Source: Flagellimonas lutaonensis
GTDB taxonomy: Bacteria; Bacteroidota; Bacteroidia; Flavobacteriales; Flavobacteriaceae
NCBI RefSeq assembly: GCF_000963865.1
Contig: NZ_CP011071.1
Coordinates: forward strand, 2,902,001 to 2,966,000
DNA length: 64,000 bases
Reading direction: 5' to 3'
The notes under the pieces were generated by a model. The model saw only the letters and a program-made list of their open reading frames with translations. It searched no databases and was not told the DNA's origin. Both the position numbers and the translations under genes were made by a program. Shown here piece by piece: positions 8,112-16,826 of the stretch (position 1 is its first letter; each line of letters opens with the position of its first letter).

Positions 8112-10511
8112 TTAATAATTAAACTTTACTTGTACTATTATGTTTCGGCCCAAATCGTCGGCAAAAAAGCGCTGACGGTTTAGGTAGTCTCTGTAATTTG
8201 TATCCAATAGGTTGTTCACCGTAAGCGATGTGGTCATTTTGGTTTTCTGGCCCAACGGAAATTCCATTTTGGTAAACAGTCCCAACAAGTGGTAGGCATC
8301 TGGCGGGGTGTTTATTTCCAATAGAACATCTTCTTGCTGTTCTGGAGAAAAGACCGTAATGTTCGGCGGAAATTCGTTTTGCCTGAACACATAATCACTG
8401 CGCAAAGACAGTTCAAAATTTTTCCATTCGGGCCTTGAATAGGTCAGCCTGTTCCGCAGACTGGCACTCGGTATGTTGATGAGCGCTTGGTCACTTTCGG
8501 TATCGTTGCCCTTTACGAGTGAAAATCGGTGGTCGGTCTGCCAACGCTCGGCCCAATCTACATAGGCTGAGGCATCAACCCCTAAAATACGGGCATTGGT
8601 CTGTCGGTAGCTCCACACGGGAAAAGCACCCCGGATAGTCAATTCGACCCCAGATGGCTCCAATAAAATGAAGTCTGTGAGAAAATTGGCATGGGGCTCC
8701 AATGTGTACCCCCAGTTTTTTAATTGGCGTTCGTATGACAGCGAAAATTTATGAGATGTTTCGCTGCCAATGCGCAAATCGCCCAATTCGATACGGGCCG
8801 CAGAGTGGTGCAGGCCATCGCTGAAAATCTCTGAGGGATTGGGCGCACGTTGCGCCAATGCATAATTAAAACGGAACGTTCGGTTGTTGTCTTTGGAAAA
8901 CTGGATGCCGGCCGTAGCAGAAACGTTGCTGAAATCGAAAACAGGATTGGTCAACAGTTTTGTGCCCAGGTCATCGATAATAAATTGGGGAAAATCCACA
9001 TCGTAACCCCGTTCTTCCCAACGAGAGGTTTGGTAGAATTTTTTTGCATCGATGCGGGAAAAATCATAACGAATACCTGCATCAAGCTTCCAATATCCGT
9101 TCAGGCGATATTCTGAAATCAAAAATCCACCGAAATCAAACTTTTCGTAATCAGGAATCAAACGGCGTACACCCGTGTCAGGATTTGCAAAATTGTCTTG
9201 ATAGCGGCCCATAAGTCCAGCATGTAGCTGAAAATCTCGATTGGCATCCCATTTAAAGTCGGTATTCAGTGTATGGGTGGTCAATTCAAGGTCTATGGAG
9301 GGTTTATCGCGGTCATCGCCAACCCGAACATCGAACTCAAATCTTCGGTTGTTCTGAAAATCGTACTGAAAGGTCCATTTGCCCATTCCTTCAAAACGCT
9401 TGTAGAGTTCGAATTTGCCCAAGTGATGGGCTACTTTTTGCCTCGGGTTTTGCAAGTCATAGGTAAACGGCCCAATGATTTCGGGCTGGCCGCTATTGAT
9501 GCTACGAATCAAATCATCAACATTGCCGATGTGCGAGGCACGTAGAATGGCAATTTCAGCATCATAATACGAATAGCGGGTATTGAACCCCCACTCGAAA
9601 AGATTTTTTCCGGCTTCTAACGAGGCGCCAATTTCTTGTATGCCGGTGTTTGACAGCATATAATCGGGAGCCTCTTGGTCGCCCAGGCGTTTATAAGAAC
9701 CCTGGCCCTTGACATACCAGCCATTTTCGTAGATCCGAGACAATTCTGATGTAACGGCACCACCCCTGCCGTTTGATATTCCGTTGACCAACGTTTTGCC
9801 GAACAGGGTGTCTTTCATGAAAATTCTTCGTGGTTCCATTATGATGGTGCCCCCGATTGCATCGCCACCGTACTGTAGCGCAGAAGCCCCTTTGACCACG
9901 GTAATGGAACCTGCGGCATTGATGTCGATATTGGGTGCATGCTCGGCACCCCATTCCATATCTTGCATGCGCACTCCGTCGTTGAGCACCAACACACGGC
10001 TGCCGTTGAGCCCATGAATGATCGGTTTAACGATGTTGGCCCCCGTGTTCAAGCTTGATACCCCTCCGACTTCCTTTAGTGCCTCACCAAGACTGCCACC
10101 ACTGTATTGCTCCAATGTTGACAAGGCGAGCGAAGCTTCTTGTGCAGAATTGGTCTGGTCGTAAAGGGCATCGCCGATGACCTTGACCTCTTGGAGCTCT
10201 TCCAAATGGTGTTCCAATTTGATGTCGTAGGTAGTGTCACCATCAATTTGCAAGGGTATGAAGAGCGTAGAGCATTCGGGGTGCGATACTTCCAACTCAT
10301 AGCTACCCTCACAAAGGCCAGCAATTGTATAGCGGCCGTTAGCATCGGACATGGTGGCGATATTTTCATCGAGAACAATTATTGTGGCACCCATAAGAGG
10401 TGTCTTATCGTGAAAATCGATTACCTTGCCGGTCAGAATATTTTGGCACTCTTGCGCCCCTACAGCATATGTAACACCAATGCAAAGCATGGCGAAAAAC
10501 AATGATTTCAT
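8112..10511 (-). CDS. TonB-dependent outer-membrane receptor, ZnuD-like
   Basis: A 799-residue receptor with a signal peptide ending AVGAQ. An N-terminal carboxypeptidase-regulatory-like domain (about residues 25-105) is followed by a plug domain and a C-terminal 22-strand barrel ending in IIVQVKFNY. The plug carries KPIIHGLNGSRVLVLNDGVR and a WGAEHAPNID segment. These closely recall the zinc receptor ZnuD and its relatives, so metal (zinc) uptake is the best guess. Haem or another chelate is not excluded. It is co-transcribed with the downstream acidic lipoprotein and lies 72 nt after a small His/Cys protein gene. I could not recognise a convincing Zur operator. Confidence 0.9.
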   Translation of the reverse strand: MKSLFFAMLCIGVTYAVGAQECQNILTGKVIDFHDKTPLMGATIIVLDENIATMSDANGRYTIAGLCEGSYELEVSHPECSTLFIPLQIDGDTTYDIKLEHHLEELQEVKVIGDALYDQTNSAQEASLALSTLEQYSGGSLGEALKEVGGVSSLNTGANIVKPIIHGLNGSRVLVLNDGVRMQDMEWGAEHAPNIDINAAGSITVVKGASALQYGGDAIGGTIIMEPRRIFMKDTLFGKTLVNGISNGRGGAVTSELSRIYENGWYVKGQGSYKRLGDQEAPDYMLSNTGIQEIGASLEAGKNLFEWGFNTRYSYYDAEIAILRASHIGNVDDLIRSINSGQPEIIGPFTYDLQNPRQKVAHHLGKFELYKRFEGMGKWTFQYDFQNNRRFEFDVRVGDDRDKPSIDLELTTHTLNTDFKWDANRDFQLHAGLMGRYQDNFANPDTGVRRLIPDYEKFDFGGFLISEYRLNGYWKLDAGIRYDFSRIDAKKFYQTSRWEERGYDVDFPQFIIDDLGTKLLTNPVFDFSNVSATAGIQFSKDNNRTFRFNYALAQRAPNPSEIFSDGLHHSAARIELGDLRIGSETSHKFSLSYERQLKNWGYTLEPHANFLTDFILLEPSGVELTIRGAFPVWSYRQTNARILGVDASAYVDWAERWQTDHRFSLVKGNDTESDQALINIPSASLRNRLTYSRPEWKNFELSLRSDYVFRQNEFPPNITVFSPEQQEDVLLEINTPPDAYHLLGLFTKMEFPLGQKTKMTTSLTVNNLLDTNYRDYLNRQRFFADDLGRNIIVQVKFNY

Positions 10512-10583
10512 AAAGTTTAAAATGTTTTATCCCTTGTTCGGGTCAAAGATCAATACGTGGCTTGAAAAGCTGGGAAAGCGTAA

Positions 10584-10880
10584 TCAAATTACCGGTGGAG
10601 GTCTGGAATAGAGACCTGAGCGATAGGTGTTGTCGGCAAAATTGATGCTTTTGCCGTAAAGCTTGGATTCTTTTATTTCAACAGGAGGTTGAAAATCCAA
10701 GGCGACAGTAAAGGTCGGTGTGTGTTCAGACTGTTGGTTTTCGATGGCCAAATCACAGAATTCGCAATTTTCGATTTGGCTATCGTTATCTTGGTGGGCA
10801 TAGACATGAAAGGCCGACACCTTGATGGACATCAAGGCCAAAAAGAGAAGTATGGGCACTATTCTTTTGAATTCCACCAT
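10584..10880 (-). CDS. Small His/Cys exported protein of the receptor island (copy 2)
   Basis: A 98-residue protein with an N-terminal hydrophobic signal or anchor (about residues 6-22) followed by FHVYAHQDNDS, a NCEFC pair near residues 38-42, a Gln/Glu-rich middle and the tail YSRPPPVI. It shares the order HV(Y/F)xH, NCE(F/L)C and RxPP with the 111-residue protein at 7135-7470. The similarity is confined to these motifs, so common descent is likely but unproven. It is the first gene of the receptor island, and a TAGTTTTG box ends 6 nt before its ATG. The function is unknown; extracytoplasmic metal handling is the working idea. Confidence 0.72.
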   Translation of the reverse strand: MVEFKRIVPILLFLALMSIKVSAFHVYAHQDNDSQIENCEFCDLAIENQQSEHTPTFTVALDFQPPVEIKESKLYGKSINFADNTYRSGLYSRPPPVI

Positions 10881-10886
10881 TTAGCA

Positions 10887-10894
10887 CAAAACTA
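10887..10894 (-). promoter_or_regulatory. Candidate -7 box of the receptor island
   Basis: TAGTTTTG on the minus strand fits the Bacteroidota -7 consensus TAnnTTTG. It ends 6 nt before the ATG at 10880, so the transcript would be leaderless or nearly so. No clear -33 TTG was seen at the expected distance. Confidence 0.45.
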
Positions 10895-10935
10895 ATCTTT
10901 TTAAAAAGAAAGCTTATGTTAAGGGAATCATAATT

Positions 10936-11451
10936 TTAGGGCAACAAAAAACCGAGCCCCATATGCTTCAGCATTTTCTTCTCGAAGTTCCAGAAAAATT
11001 TGAATTGGCCGAACAGCCAACCGACCAGTACCAAGAGCACTTGATAAATGGGGAAAATAAGCAGTATCCGAACGGGCCAATAGATCCAACCGCTGATGCT
11101 CCCATTTTGCAAGCCTATCAAATCGGTCAAAGGCCCTGCCAGTTTTGCGGAAGCACTGCCGGTAATGGCGAAGACGATAAAAATGGCAATCATCTCCCAA
11201 CGGTAGGTTACCGGCCATCGGTTATCGAGCTTTTTAAAACACCAGAGAAAGAACCGTACCATTATAAAATAGCCCAATGCAGCCACCCCGAGGGTAAAGA
11301 CCCATTCAAAAACCGTGTTGTTGAGCTCGAAAAGGTGCAATAGCCTTCTGGACAGCATATAGGCCGTAGCGCCCACTGAAATAACCCCTAAAACGGGAAA
11401 CAGTAATTGCCAGTTTTGGACAATATCCCAACGATTTTTAATTTTTTCCAT
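10936..11451 (-). CDS. Conserved membrane protein, DUF6787-like
   Basis: A 171-residue integral membrane protein counted from the ATG at 11451. An upstream in-frame ATG at 11475 would add eight residues, but a TATTTTTG promoter box at 11473-11480 would place the transcription start downstream of it, so 11451 is preferred. It has about four helices, with a characteristic IFIVFAITGSASAKLAGPL segment and a C-terminal QFKFFWNFEKKMLKHMG stretch. I associate these with the flavobacterial family DUF6787, sometimes loosely labelled prolipoprotein diacylglyceryl transferase. I see no evidence for that enzyme activity. It lies downstream of the DUF6146-like gene on the same strand. Confidence 0.78.
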   Translation of the reverse strand: MEKIKNRWDIVQNWQLLFPVLGVISVGATAYMLSRRLLHLFELNNTVFEWVFTLGVAALGYFIMVRFFLWCFKKLDNRWPVTYRWEMIAIFIVFAITGSASAKLAGPLTDLIGLQNGSISGWIYWPVRILLIFPIYQVLLVLVGWLFGQFKFFWNFEKKMLKHMGLGFLLP

Positions 11452-11472
11452 CCTGCTGTAGCAAATAGATGG

Positions 11473-11480
11473 CAAAAATA
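11473..11480 (-). promoter_or_regulatory. Candidate -7 box deciding the start of the DUF6787-like gene
   Basis: TATTTTTG on the minus strand matches TAnnTTTG and lies just after the DUF6146-like stop at 11485. Transcription would start near 11466, between the two possible ATG codons, which favours the start at 11451. The -33 region is poor. Confidence 0.4.
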
Positions 11481-11484
11481 ACCA

Positions 11485-11973
11485 TTAAATACGAGGAAGA
11501 AAGGGCCCTAACCGTTGGTTGTATTTTCTTTGGAAATAAATGAAGTAATTATACAACTTATAATTGACCTCGTAGCCATAATCGATCTCGGGGTCATAAT
11601 CAATTCGCAGTTCATACAGATTGGGACTGAACTGCATGGGGAGCAATACCCTTCGGTTCCATTCCATTACGTATATCTGGTTGCGGTTTTCCAAAAAGCT
11701 TTGGGAGTAATACCCTTCTGGTTTGGCAATACTGTTCAACCAAGTGTAGAACCCCGGGTCGAGAATAATGATTTCATAGTTCGACTCTTCATCGGCAATC
11801 TCAACTGGTTTTTCTTCGCCTGACTCAAATACTTCTTTTTCTTTTTCTGAAATCTCCAGGGCCGTTTCATCTTTGACTGTCTCTTGCCCAACCTGTTTTT
11901 TGGCCGTACAACCGGCCAAAACCAAGACGGCCACCAACAAAAGGGCCTGTGTGTGTAAGACTATCTTTTTCAT
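11485..11973 (-). CDS. Conserved lipoprotein, DUF6146-like
   Basis: A 162-residue lipoprotein starting at the ATG at 11973. The frame extends 20 codons further upstream to 12033, but that part overlaps the terminator of the previous gene and would put residues before the signal peptide. The signal peptide ends in the lipobox LVLAGC and is followed by a Glu/Lys-rich linker. The conserved core is YEIIILDPGFYTWLNS, then YYSQSFLENRNQIYVMEWNRR and INYDPEIDYG-like and YKLYNYFIYFQRKYNQ segments, which I associate with DUF6146. The function is unknown. Its position between DUF937 and DUF6787 genes is, to my knowledge, common in flavobacteria. Confidence 0.82.
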   Translation of the reverse strand: MKKIVLHTQALLLVAVLVLAGCTAKKQVGQETVKDETALEISEKEKEVFESGEEKPVEIADEESNYEIIILDPGFYTWLNSIAKPEGYYSQSFLENRNQIYVMEWNRRVLLPMQFSPNLYELRIDYDPEIDYGYEVNYKLYNYFIYFQRKYNQRLGPFLPRI

Positions 11974-12021
11974 TTCTTTTTTCTTTTTCAGTGCAAAACC
12001 TGTGCCATATAAGATACTAAA

Positions 12022-12049
12022 AAAGCCGTTCATTGGGTTGAACGGCTTT
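12022..12049 (-). terminator. Rho-independent terminator of the DUF937 gene
   Basis: AAAGCCGTTCA and TGAACGGCTTT form a perfect 11-bp stem with a 6-nt loop, followed on the minus strand by TTTTAGT. It lies 29 nt past the stop of the DUF937 gene (12078) and upstream of the DUF6146-like start (11973). Confidence 0.85.
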
Positions 12050-12077
12050 GTTAAATATGGTCATTGTATAGGGGCCA

Positions 12078-12716
12078 TTATTTTCCGAAAAGCCCGCCGA
12101 GCATTCCGCCAAGGCCACCACGTCTTTTGTTGCCGCTCAAGACCATGCCTGCCAAATCGTCCAATACACTGCCGTCACCATCAGAATCCAGAAACGATTC
12201 TATCAGTGATTGCTGTCTGTTCGCAGTTTTGCCACCGCCCAGCAATCCGCCCAGTAGACCGTTGAGCGCTTGTGGATCGTTGATGTTTTTTTGGCGTGTC
12301 TCTTTTCCCAAATAGCCAAGAAGTATGGGGGCCGCAATTTTCAGTATTTGTGCCACAGAACCCGAATCAAGACCCGTTCTACTGCTCAGGGCATTTTCTA
12401 ACTGTGGTTTTTTGGGCCCAAGTATGTGCCCCAAAATACCTTCGCCATCTTCTACGACCTCTTTGTTGACCCCTCCGCTGAAAAGATCGCCGAGGTTGTC
12501 CAATATACTTCCATCGTGTTTGCTGTTCAATGCATTGTAAAGGCCCTGTGCGCCGCCCGGTGTTGAGGCATTTCGTTTCATGGCAGCCATTAAAACGGGA
12601 AGGGCCATGCTAAGAACCTGGGCTGTTTTGTCCTCAGGCTGCCCGGTCTGCTGTGCGGTGCCGTTGATGAGTTGTTTGCCTATGGGGCTGTTAAGTAAAT
12701 CGAGTAATCCTGACAT
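12078..12716 (-). CDS. DUF937 domain protein
   Basis: A 212-residue soluble protein without a signal peptide. It is built of two similar Gly/Leu-rich halves: an N-terminal MSGLLDLLNSPIGKQLIN helix and QVLSMALPVLMAAMKRNA, and a later QILKIAAPILLGYLGKE. Both are typical of DUF937, a YidB-like all-helical family. The C-terminus contains SFLDSDGDGSVLDDLAG, an EF-hand-like Asp-rich stretch, and ends in a Gly-rich GGLGGMLGGLFGK tail. No enzymatic motif is visible and the role is unknown. It is terminated by the hairpin at 12022-12049 and lies 77 nt downstream of serA on the same strand. Confidence 0.88.
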   Translation of the reverse strand: MSGLLDLLNSPIGKQLINGTAQQTGQPEDKTAQVLSMALPVLMAAMKRNASTPGGAQGLYNALNSKHDGSILDNLGDLFSGGVNKEVVEDGEGILGHILGPKKPQLENALSSRTGLDSGSVAQILKIAAPILLGYLGKETRQKNINDPQALNGLLGGLLGGGKTANRQQSLIESFLDSDGDGSVLDDLAGMVLSGNKRRGGLGGMLGGLFGK

Positions 12717-12793
12717 TGTGATTAGTGTTTAGAATGAACCGACAATGTACGAAAAAGTACTGCATAGCAAGAACTTACGGACCAAAAACGGCC

Positions 12794-13747
12794 TTATTTC
12801 AACAATTTGATGATTTGGGAGGCCAGTTCGAGCCCTATTCGGTCTTGTGCCTCACTGGTGGCGGCCCCAATATGTGGCGTCAATGAAACTTTTGGGTGCA
12901 TCAACAGTTGCACTTCTGGTCGGGGTTCAGACTCAAACACGTCTAGCCCGGCAAAAGAGACCCGCTCTTTTTCCAATGCCTCGACCAAAGCGATCTCATC
13001 TACCACCCCGCCACGGGCCGCATTGATGATGGCGGCACCGGGTTTGATGATCTCAAATTCTTTTTTGCCCAGTACGTAATCTTTCTGGGCGGGTACGTGA
13101 ACCGTAATAAAGTCAGAATTTTTGAGCACTGTTTCCTTTGGTTCGCTTTTTAGTTCAAATTCCATCGTACGGCCGTCATAGAAAGTAAGTTCAATGGTGG
13201 CCTCTGAAACGTACAGGTCATGGTACATGACCCTCATGCCCACACCTAGGGCAATTTTGGCAGTGGCCTGCCCGATACGGCCAAAACCGATTATTCCCAA
13301 GGTCTTCCCCCGTAGTTCTGTGCCTGCCCCGTAACTTTTTTTCAATTCTTTGAACCTACTGTCGCCTTCCAATGGCATGTTTCGGTTAGAATCGTGCAGA
13401 AAGCGTACCCCTCCAAACAAATGGGCAAACACAAGCTCGGCCACCGATTCAGACGAGGCTGCCGGCGTATTGATAACGTGAAGCCCCTTTGACTTGGCGT
13501 ACCCGACATCAATATTGTCCATTCCCACGCCGCCACGTCCGATCAGTTTCAGGTTTTTACAGGCCTCAATCAACTCTTTGCGCACCTTGGTGGCACTACG
13601 CACCAAGAGTACTTCTATATTGTTTTCATTGATAAAATTGGCCAGTTGTTCTTGGGCCACTTTGGTGGTCAACACCTCGAAACCTGCTTCTTCAAGAGCT
13701 TTTTGGCCTGCTTTAGAGATTCCGTCGTTGGCTAATATTTTGGTCAT
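12794..13747 (-). CDS. serA: D-3-phosphoglycerate dehydrogenase
   Basis: A 317-residue D-2-hydroxyacid dehydrogenase that should catalyse the first step of serine synthesis, 3-phosphoglycerate to 3-phosphohydroxypyruvate, with NAD. Visible are the Rossmann motif GFGRIGQATAKIALGVG (about residues 156-172), the Arg of NAARGGVVDE, the acidic residue near DVFESEP, and the active-site His of PHIGAATSEAQ near the C-terminus. It is the short form without an ACT domain, so allosteric serine inhibition through that domain is not expected. The partner serC lies 127 nt upstream on the same strand, which supports the serine assignment over other family members. Confidence 0.92.
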   Translation of the reverse strand: MTKILANDGISKAGQKALEEAGFEVLTTKVAQEQLANFINENNIEVLLVRSATKVRKELIEACKNLKLIGRGGVGMDNIDVGYAKSKGLHVINTPAASSESVAELVFAHLFGGVRFLHDSNRNMPLEGDSRFKELKKSYGAGTELRGKTLGIIGFGRIGQATAKIALGVGMRVMYHDLYVSEATIELTFYDGRTMEFELKSEPKETVLKNSDFITVHVPAQKDYVLGKKEFEIIKPGAAIINAARGGVVDEIALVEALEKERVSFAGLDVFESEPRPEVQLLMHPKVSLTPHIGAATSEAQDRIGLELASQIIKLLK

Positions 13748-13874
13748 AAAGGTTATATTTTACGTGTTGGGTTGACTGGTTCTGACAATTTTGAAATGGA
13801 ACGATTTGTATGACAAACTCAAACCCTTTTCTGCTATCACAGAAAAAAATCACAATGTATCATTCAGCATTGAA

Positions 13875-14939
13875 CTATCCCTTCTTCTCGAGTTCGCTCA
13901 TGATATCGACCAATGCGCCCACACTTTCAATGGTCATGGCATTGTACATCGAGGCCCTGTAGCCACCAACGGACCGATGCCCGCTGATGCCACTTATGCC
14001 GGCTTCTTTGCACATGGTCTCAAAGGTTTCCTTTAGGCCTTCATCGGTTATGTTGAAGGTGGCGTTCATGTTTGAACGGTCTTCTTTGGCTGCAATTCCC
14101 GCGAATACCGGATTCAAATCTATTTCAGAATAGATCAAATTCGCCTTTTTTTCGTTGATTTCCTCAATTGCGGCAATACCGCCCAGATCTTTTAGCCATT
14201 GTAGGGTCAGCATTGAAACGTAGACGGCAAACACCGGCGGGGTATTGAACATGCTGTCTTTTGAAATATGCACCTTATAATCGAGCATTGAAGGAATTTC
14301 GCGCCCTACCTTGCCCAATATTTCCTCTTTGACCACAACCAGTGTGGTACCGGCCGGACCCATATTTTTTTGGGCACCGGCGTAGATGAGGTCGAATTGT
14401 GAAAAATCCAATTGACGTGAAAAAATATCAGAGCTCATGTCGCATACCAACGGCACATTGGTTTTCGGAAATTCCTTTATCTGGGTGCCAAAAATGGTAT
14501 TGTTGGAGGTTATGTGAAGGTAATCAAGATCAGAGGGTACCGCATACCCTTTGGGTATATAGTTGAAATTTTGGTCCTGCGATGAGGCCACTTCGACCAC
14601 TTCACCGAACAGTTTTGCCTCTTTGATTGCCTTTAAGCTCCACGTTCCCGTATTCACGTATCCAGCCTTTTTTTTCAGTAGGTTGTGGGCGACCATCAGA
14701 AATTGGGTGCTCGCCCCACCTTGTAGAAAAAGCGCCGAATAGCCTTTTCCTTCCAGTCCCAAAAGTTCCAGGGCCAATGACCGGGCCTTTTCCATGATGG
14801 CCACAAATTCTTTGCTCCGATGCGAGATCTCTATGAGTGACAGACCTATTCCATCAAGCTCGACCACCGCCTCGGCGGCCTTTTGCATTACTTCTTTGGG
14901 CAGTATACAGGGCCCTGCACTAAAATTGTGTTTTTTCAT
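13875..14939 (-). CDS. serC: Phosphoserine aminotransferase
   Basis: A 354-residue class V PLP enzyme. It converts 3-phosphohydroxypyruvate and glutamate to phosphoserine and 2-oxoglutarate, and may also act in PLP synthesis. It starts MKKHNFSAGPCILP, has the substrate-binding HRSKEF segment, the CDMSSDIFSR loop and the PLP lysine in YAGAQKNMGPAG, and ends with SGHRSVGGYRASMYN. Length matches the family. It is followed by serA and preceded by the acyl-CoA reductase on the same strand, the usual flavobacterial order. Confidence 0.96.
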   Translation of the reverse strand: MKKHNFSAGPCILPKEVMQKAAEAVVELDGIGLSLIEISHRSKEFVAIMEKARSLALELLGLEGKGYSALFLQGGASTQFLMVAHNLLKKKAGYVNTGTWSLKAIKEAKLFGEVVEVASSQDQNFNYIPKGYAVPSDLDYLHITSNNTIFGTQIKEFPKTNVPLVCDMSSDIFSRQLDFSQFDLIYAGAQKNMGPAGTTLVVVKEEILGKVGREIPSMLDYKVHISKDSMFNTPPVFAVYVSMLTLQWLKDLGGIAAIEEINEKKANLIYSEIDLNPVFAGIAAKEDRSNMNATFNITDEGLKETFETMCKEAGISGISGHRSVGGYRASMYNAMTIESVGALVDIMSELEKKG

Positions 14940-15028
14940 CTATGCCGAATTTTTGAGTACCTAAAATTTAAGGGCTAAAGGTCTGAAATTTTGATGGAAC
15001 GAAAAACTGTCTTGAATAACACGGTAGG

Positions 15029-16066
15029 CTACAGTCGCAACAGAAAATCGAGGGTATCGACCCCATCGGCATAATCGTTCAGTTTGGGCCTTTGCGTATG
15101 CCCAAAGGGGATCTCACCCACTATGCCCGTTCGGCCAACAATACACTGCAACTCACCCCTTTTTGCATTTAACTTTTGATGAAGCTCTTTGAGATCGGAA
15201 TAATATTCATAGAAGAGCACCGCTATGGGCGAGTGCAGGGTGTTGTCTTCCTTTAAGATAAGAAATCCGTTGTCCAGAATCTTAAAGGCACTCATCAGGT
15301 AGACCGCCTTGTTGTAGTCATAGTTATTGGCGTACTTGTGATGTTCGATTACTTTTTTGTGGTCGAAAATACCATTGAAGAAAGTGTCGAACTCATAGCC
15401 TTTGGGCACAAAAATCTTTGAGACGTTTCGGCAACCAAGACCGAAATATCGAAAAATATCATCCCCTAAAGCCTTGAGGTCTTCCGGTTTTTCATCCCCG
15501 GTAAGCACGGCTACAGAGGTTCTGTTCTTGCGGATGATATGCGGATATTGTTTGAAGTAATACTCGAAATAGCGGGCCGTATTGTTGCTGCCCGTAGCGA
15601 TGATGGCATCGAAACCCTGTATTTTGCCTTCTGTAAATTCAATGCGCTCGTTGAGACTTGGTTCTTGGTCAATTAGATAGTCTGCCAGCACGGGCACCAG
15701 CGTGGTGTCGTTCGATGATAGTTTGCACAGCGCTTTGTTACCTGTCAGCAATACACTGAGAAAATCATGGAAACCCACTAGAGGGATGTTTCCCGCCATG
15801 ATGATGGCTATGGTCTTTTGACTGGATTTTTGTGAAATACCATATTGCGACAACCAGTTTTTCAGTGGTGGTTCGCCCAATGCTTCGCCCCATTGTCGAA
15901 GGGCAAAAAGAATATTCTCTTTGGTAAACCAGCCGTTTTGCTCTTCGGCAAGTCGTATTGCCCGGTTCAGGGTTTCAAAGGCTGCATTGTTGCCATTTTC
16001 ACAAAATTCGGTAAGAAAATCACCGAGTTTAACAAAAGCTTTCAATATTTGGGCGTGTTCGGTCAT
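15029..16066 (-). CDS. LuxC-like acyl-CoA reductase
   Basis: A 345-residue protein resembling the LuxC acyl-CoA reductase family within the aldehyde dehydrogenase superfamily. Visible are GNIPLVGFHDFLSVLLTGN (dinucleotide-binding loop, about residues 95-113), ATGSNNTARYFEYYF, RKNRTSVAVLTG and the Cys in FGLGCRNVSKIFVP near residue 215, the likely thioester nucleophile. The physiological substrate is unknown; no luxAB or acyltransferase genes are near. It is transcribed divergently from the ferredoxin gene across an 86-bp gap with back-to-back promoter boxes, so electron supply by that ferredoxin is a possible but unproven link. Confidence 0.88.
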   Translation of the reverse strand: MTEHAQILKAFVKLGDFLTEFCENGNNAAFETLNRAIRLAEEQNGWFTKENILFALRQWGEALGEPPLKNWLSQYGISQKSSQKTIAIIMAGNIPLVGFHDFLSVLLTGNKALCKLSSNDTTLVPVLADYLIDQEPSLNERIEFTEGKIQGFDAIIATGSNNTARYFEYYFKQYPHIIRKNRTSVAVLTGDEKPEDLKALGDDIFRYFGLGCRNVSKIFVPKGYEFDTFFNGIFDHKKVIEHHKYANNYDYNKAVYLMSAFKILDNGFLILKEDNTLHSPIAVLFYEYYSDLKELHQKLNAKRGELQCIVGRTGIVGEIPFGHTQRPKLNDYADGVDTLDFLLRL

Positions 16067-16070
16067 TAAA

Positions 16071-16506
<436 letters not shown>

Positions 16507-16558
16507 TTGTACAATACTTGAAATTCCGTTGCCAGATCTGTAATCCCCGACTTTTTTA

Positions 16559-16684
16559 ATGGAAAAGGAAAAAGAATACAATGGCTTTTGGAAACAGGCG
16601 GGATGCCTACTTTCTGTAGTGGCCATATTGGCGTTCATCACCATTTTGGTACTGTTCTTCTATTTTGCCATCAATCGGGTGTAG
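16559..16684 (+). CDS. Small single-helix membrane protein (41 residues)
   Basis: ATG at 16559, TAG at 16682-16684. The product has a charged start (MEKEKEYNGFWKQ), one strongly hydrophobic helix at about residues 16-37 and a short NRV end. Charge distribution suggests the N-terminus stays in the cytoplasm. It is too short for usual ORF thresholds and matches no family I recognise. It begins 52 nt after the ferredoxin stop, on the same strand, so co-transcription is likely. Confidence 0.55.
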   Translation: MEKEKEYNGFWKQAGCLLSVVAILAFITILVLFFYFAINRV

Positions 16685-16826
16685 TGTGGTGGTAAATTAC
16701 TGCCATTCTAAAACTTCAACTTATATTTGCGCCCGAATTAAAAGTCTGAACTTTTACTCGCCAGCCTTTTTAAGTAGAGGAATAAAAGATTTTCGTCTGC
16801 ACGGAAATGAAAACAAACGCTGATTT

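Noticed and set aside
10881-10930. A Zur operator upstream of the receptor island.
   Set aside because: I looked for a convincing inverted repeat near the start and found none, so the zinc assignment rests only on the receptor and small proteins.
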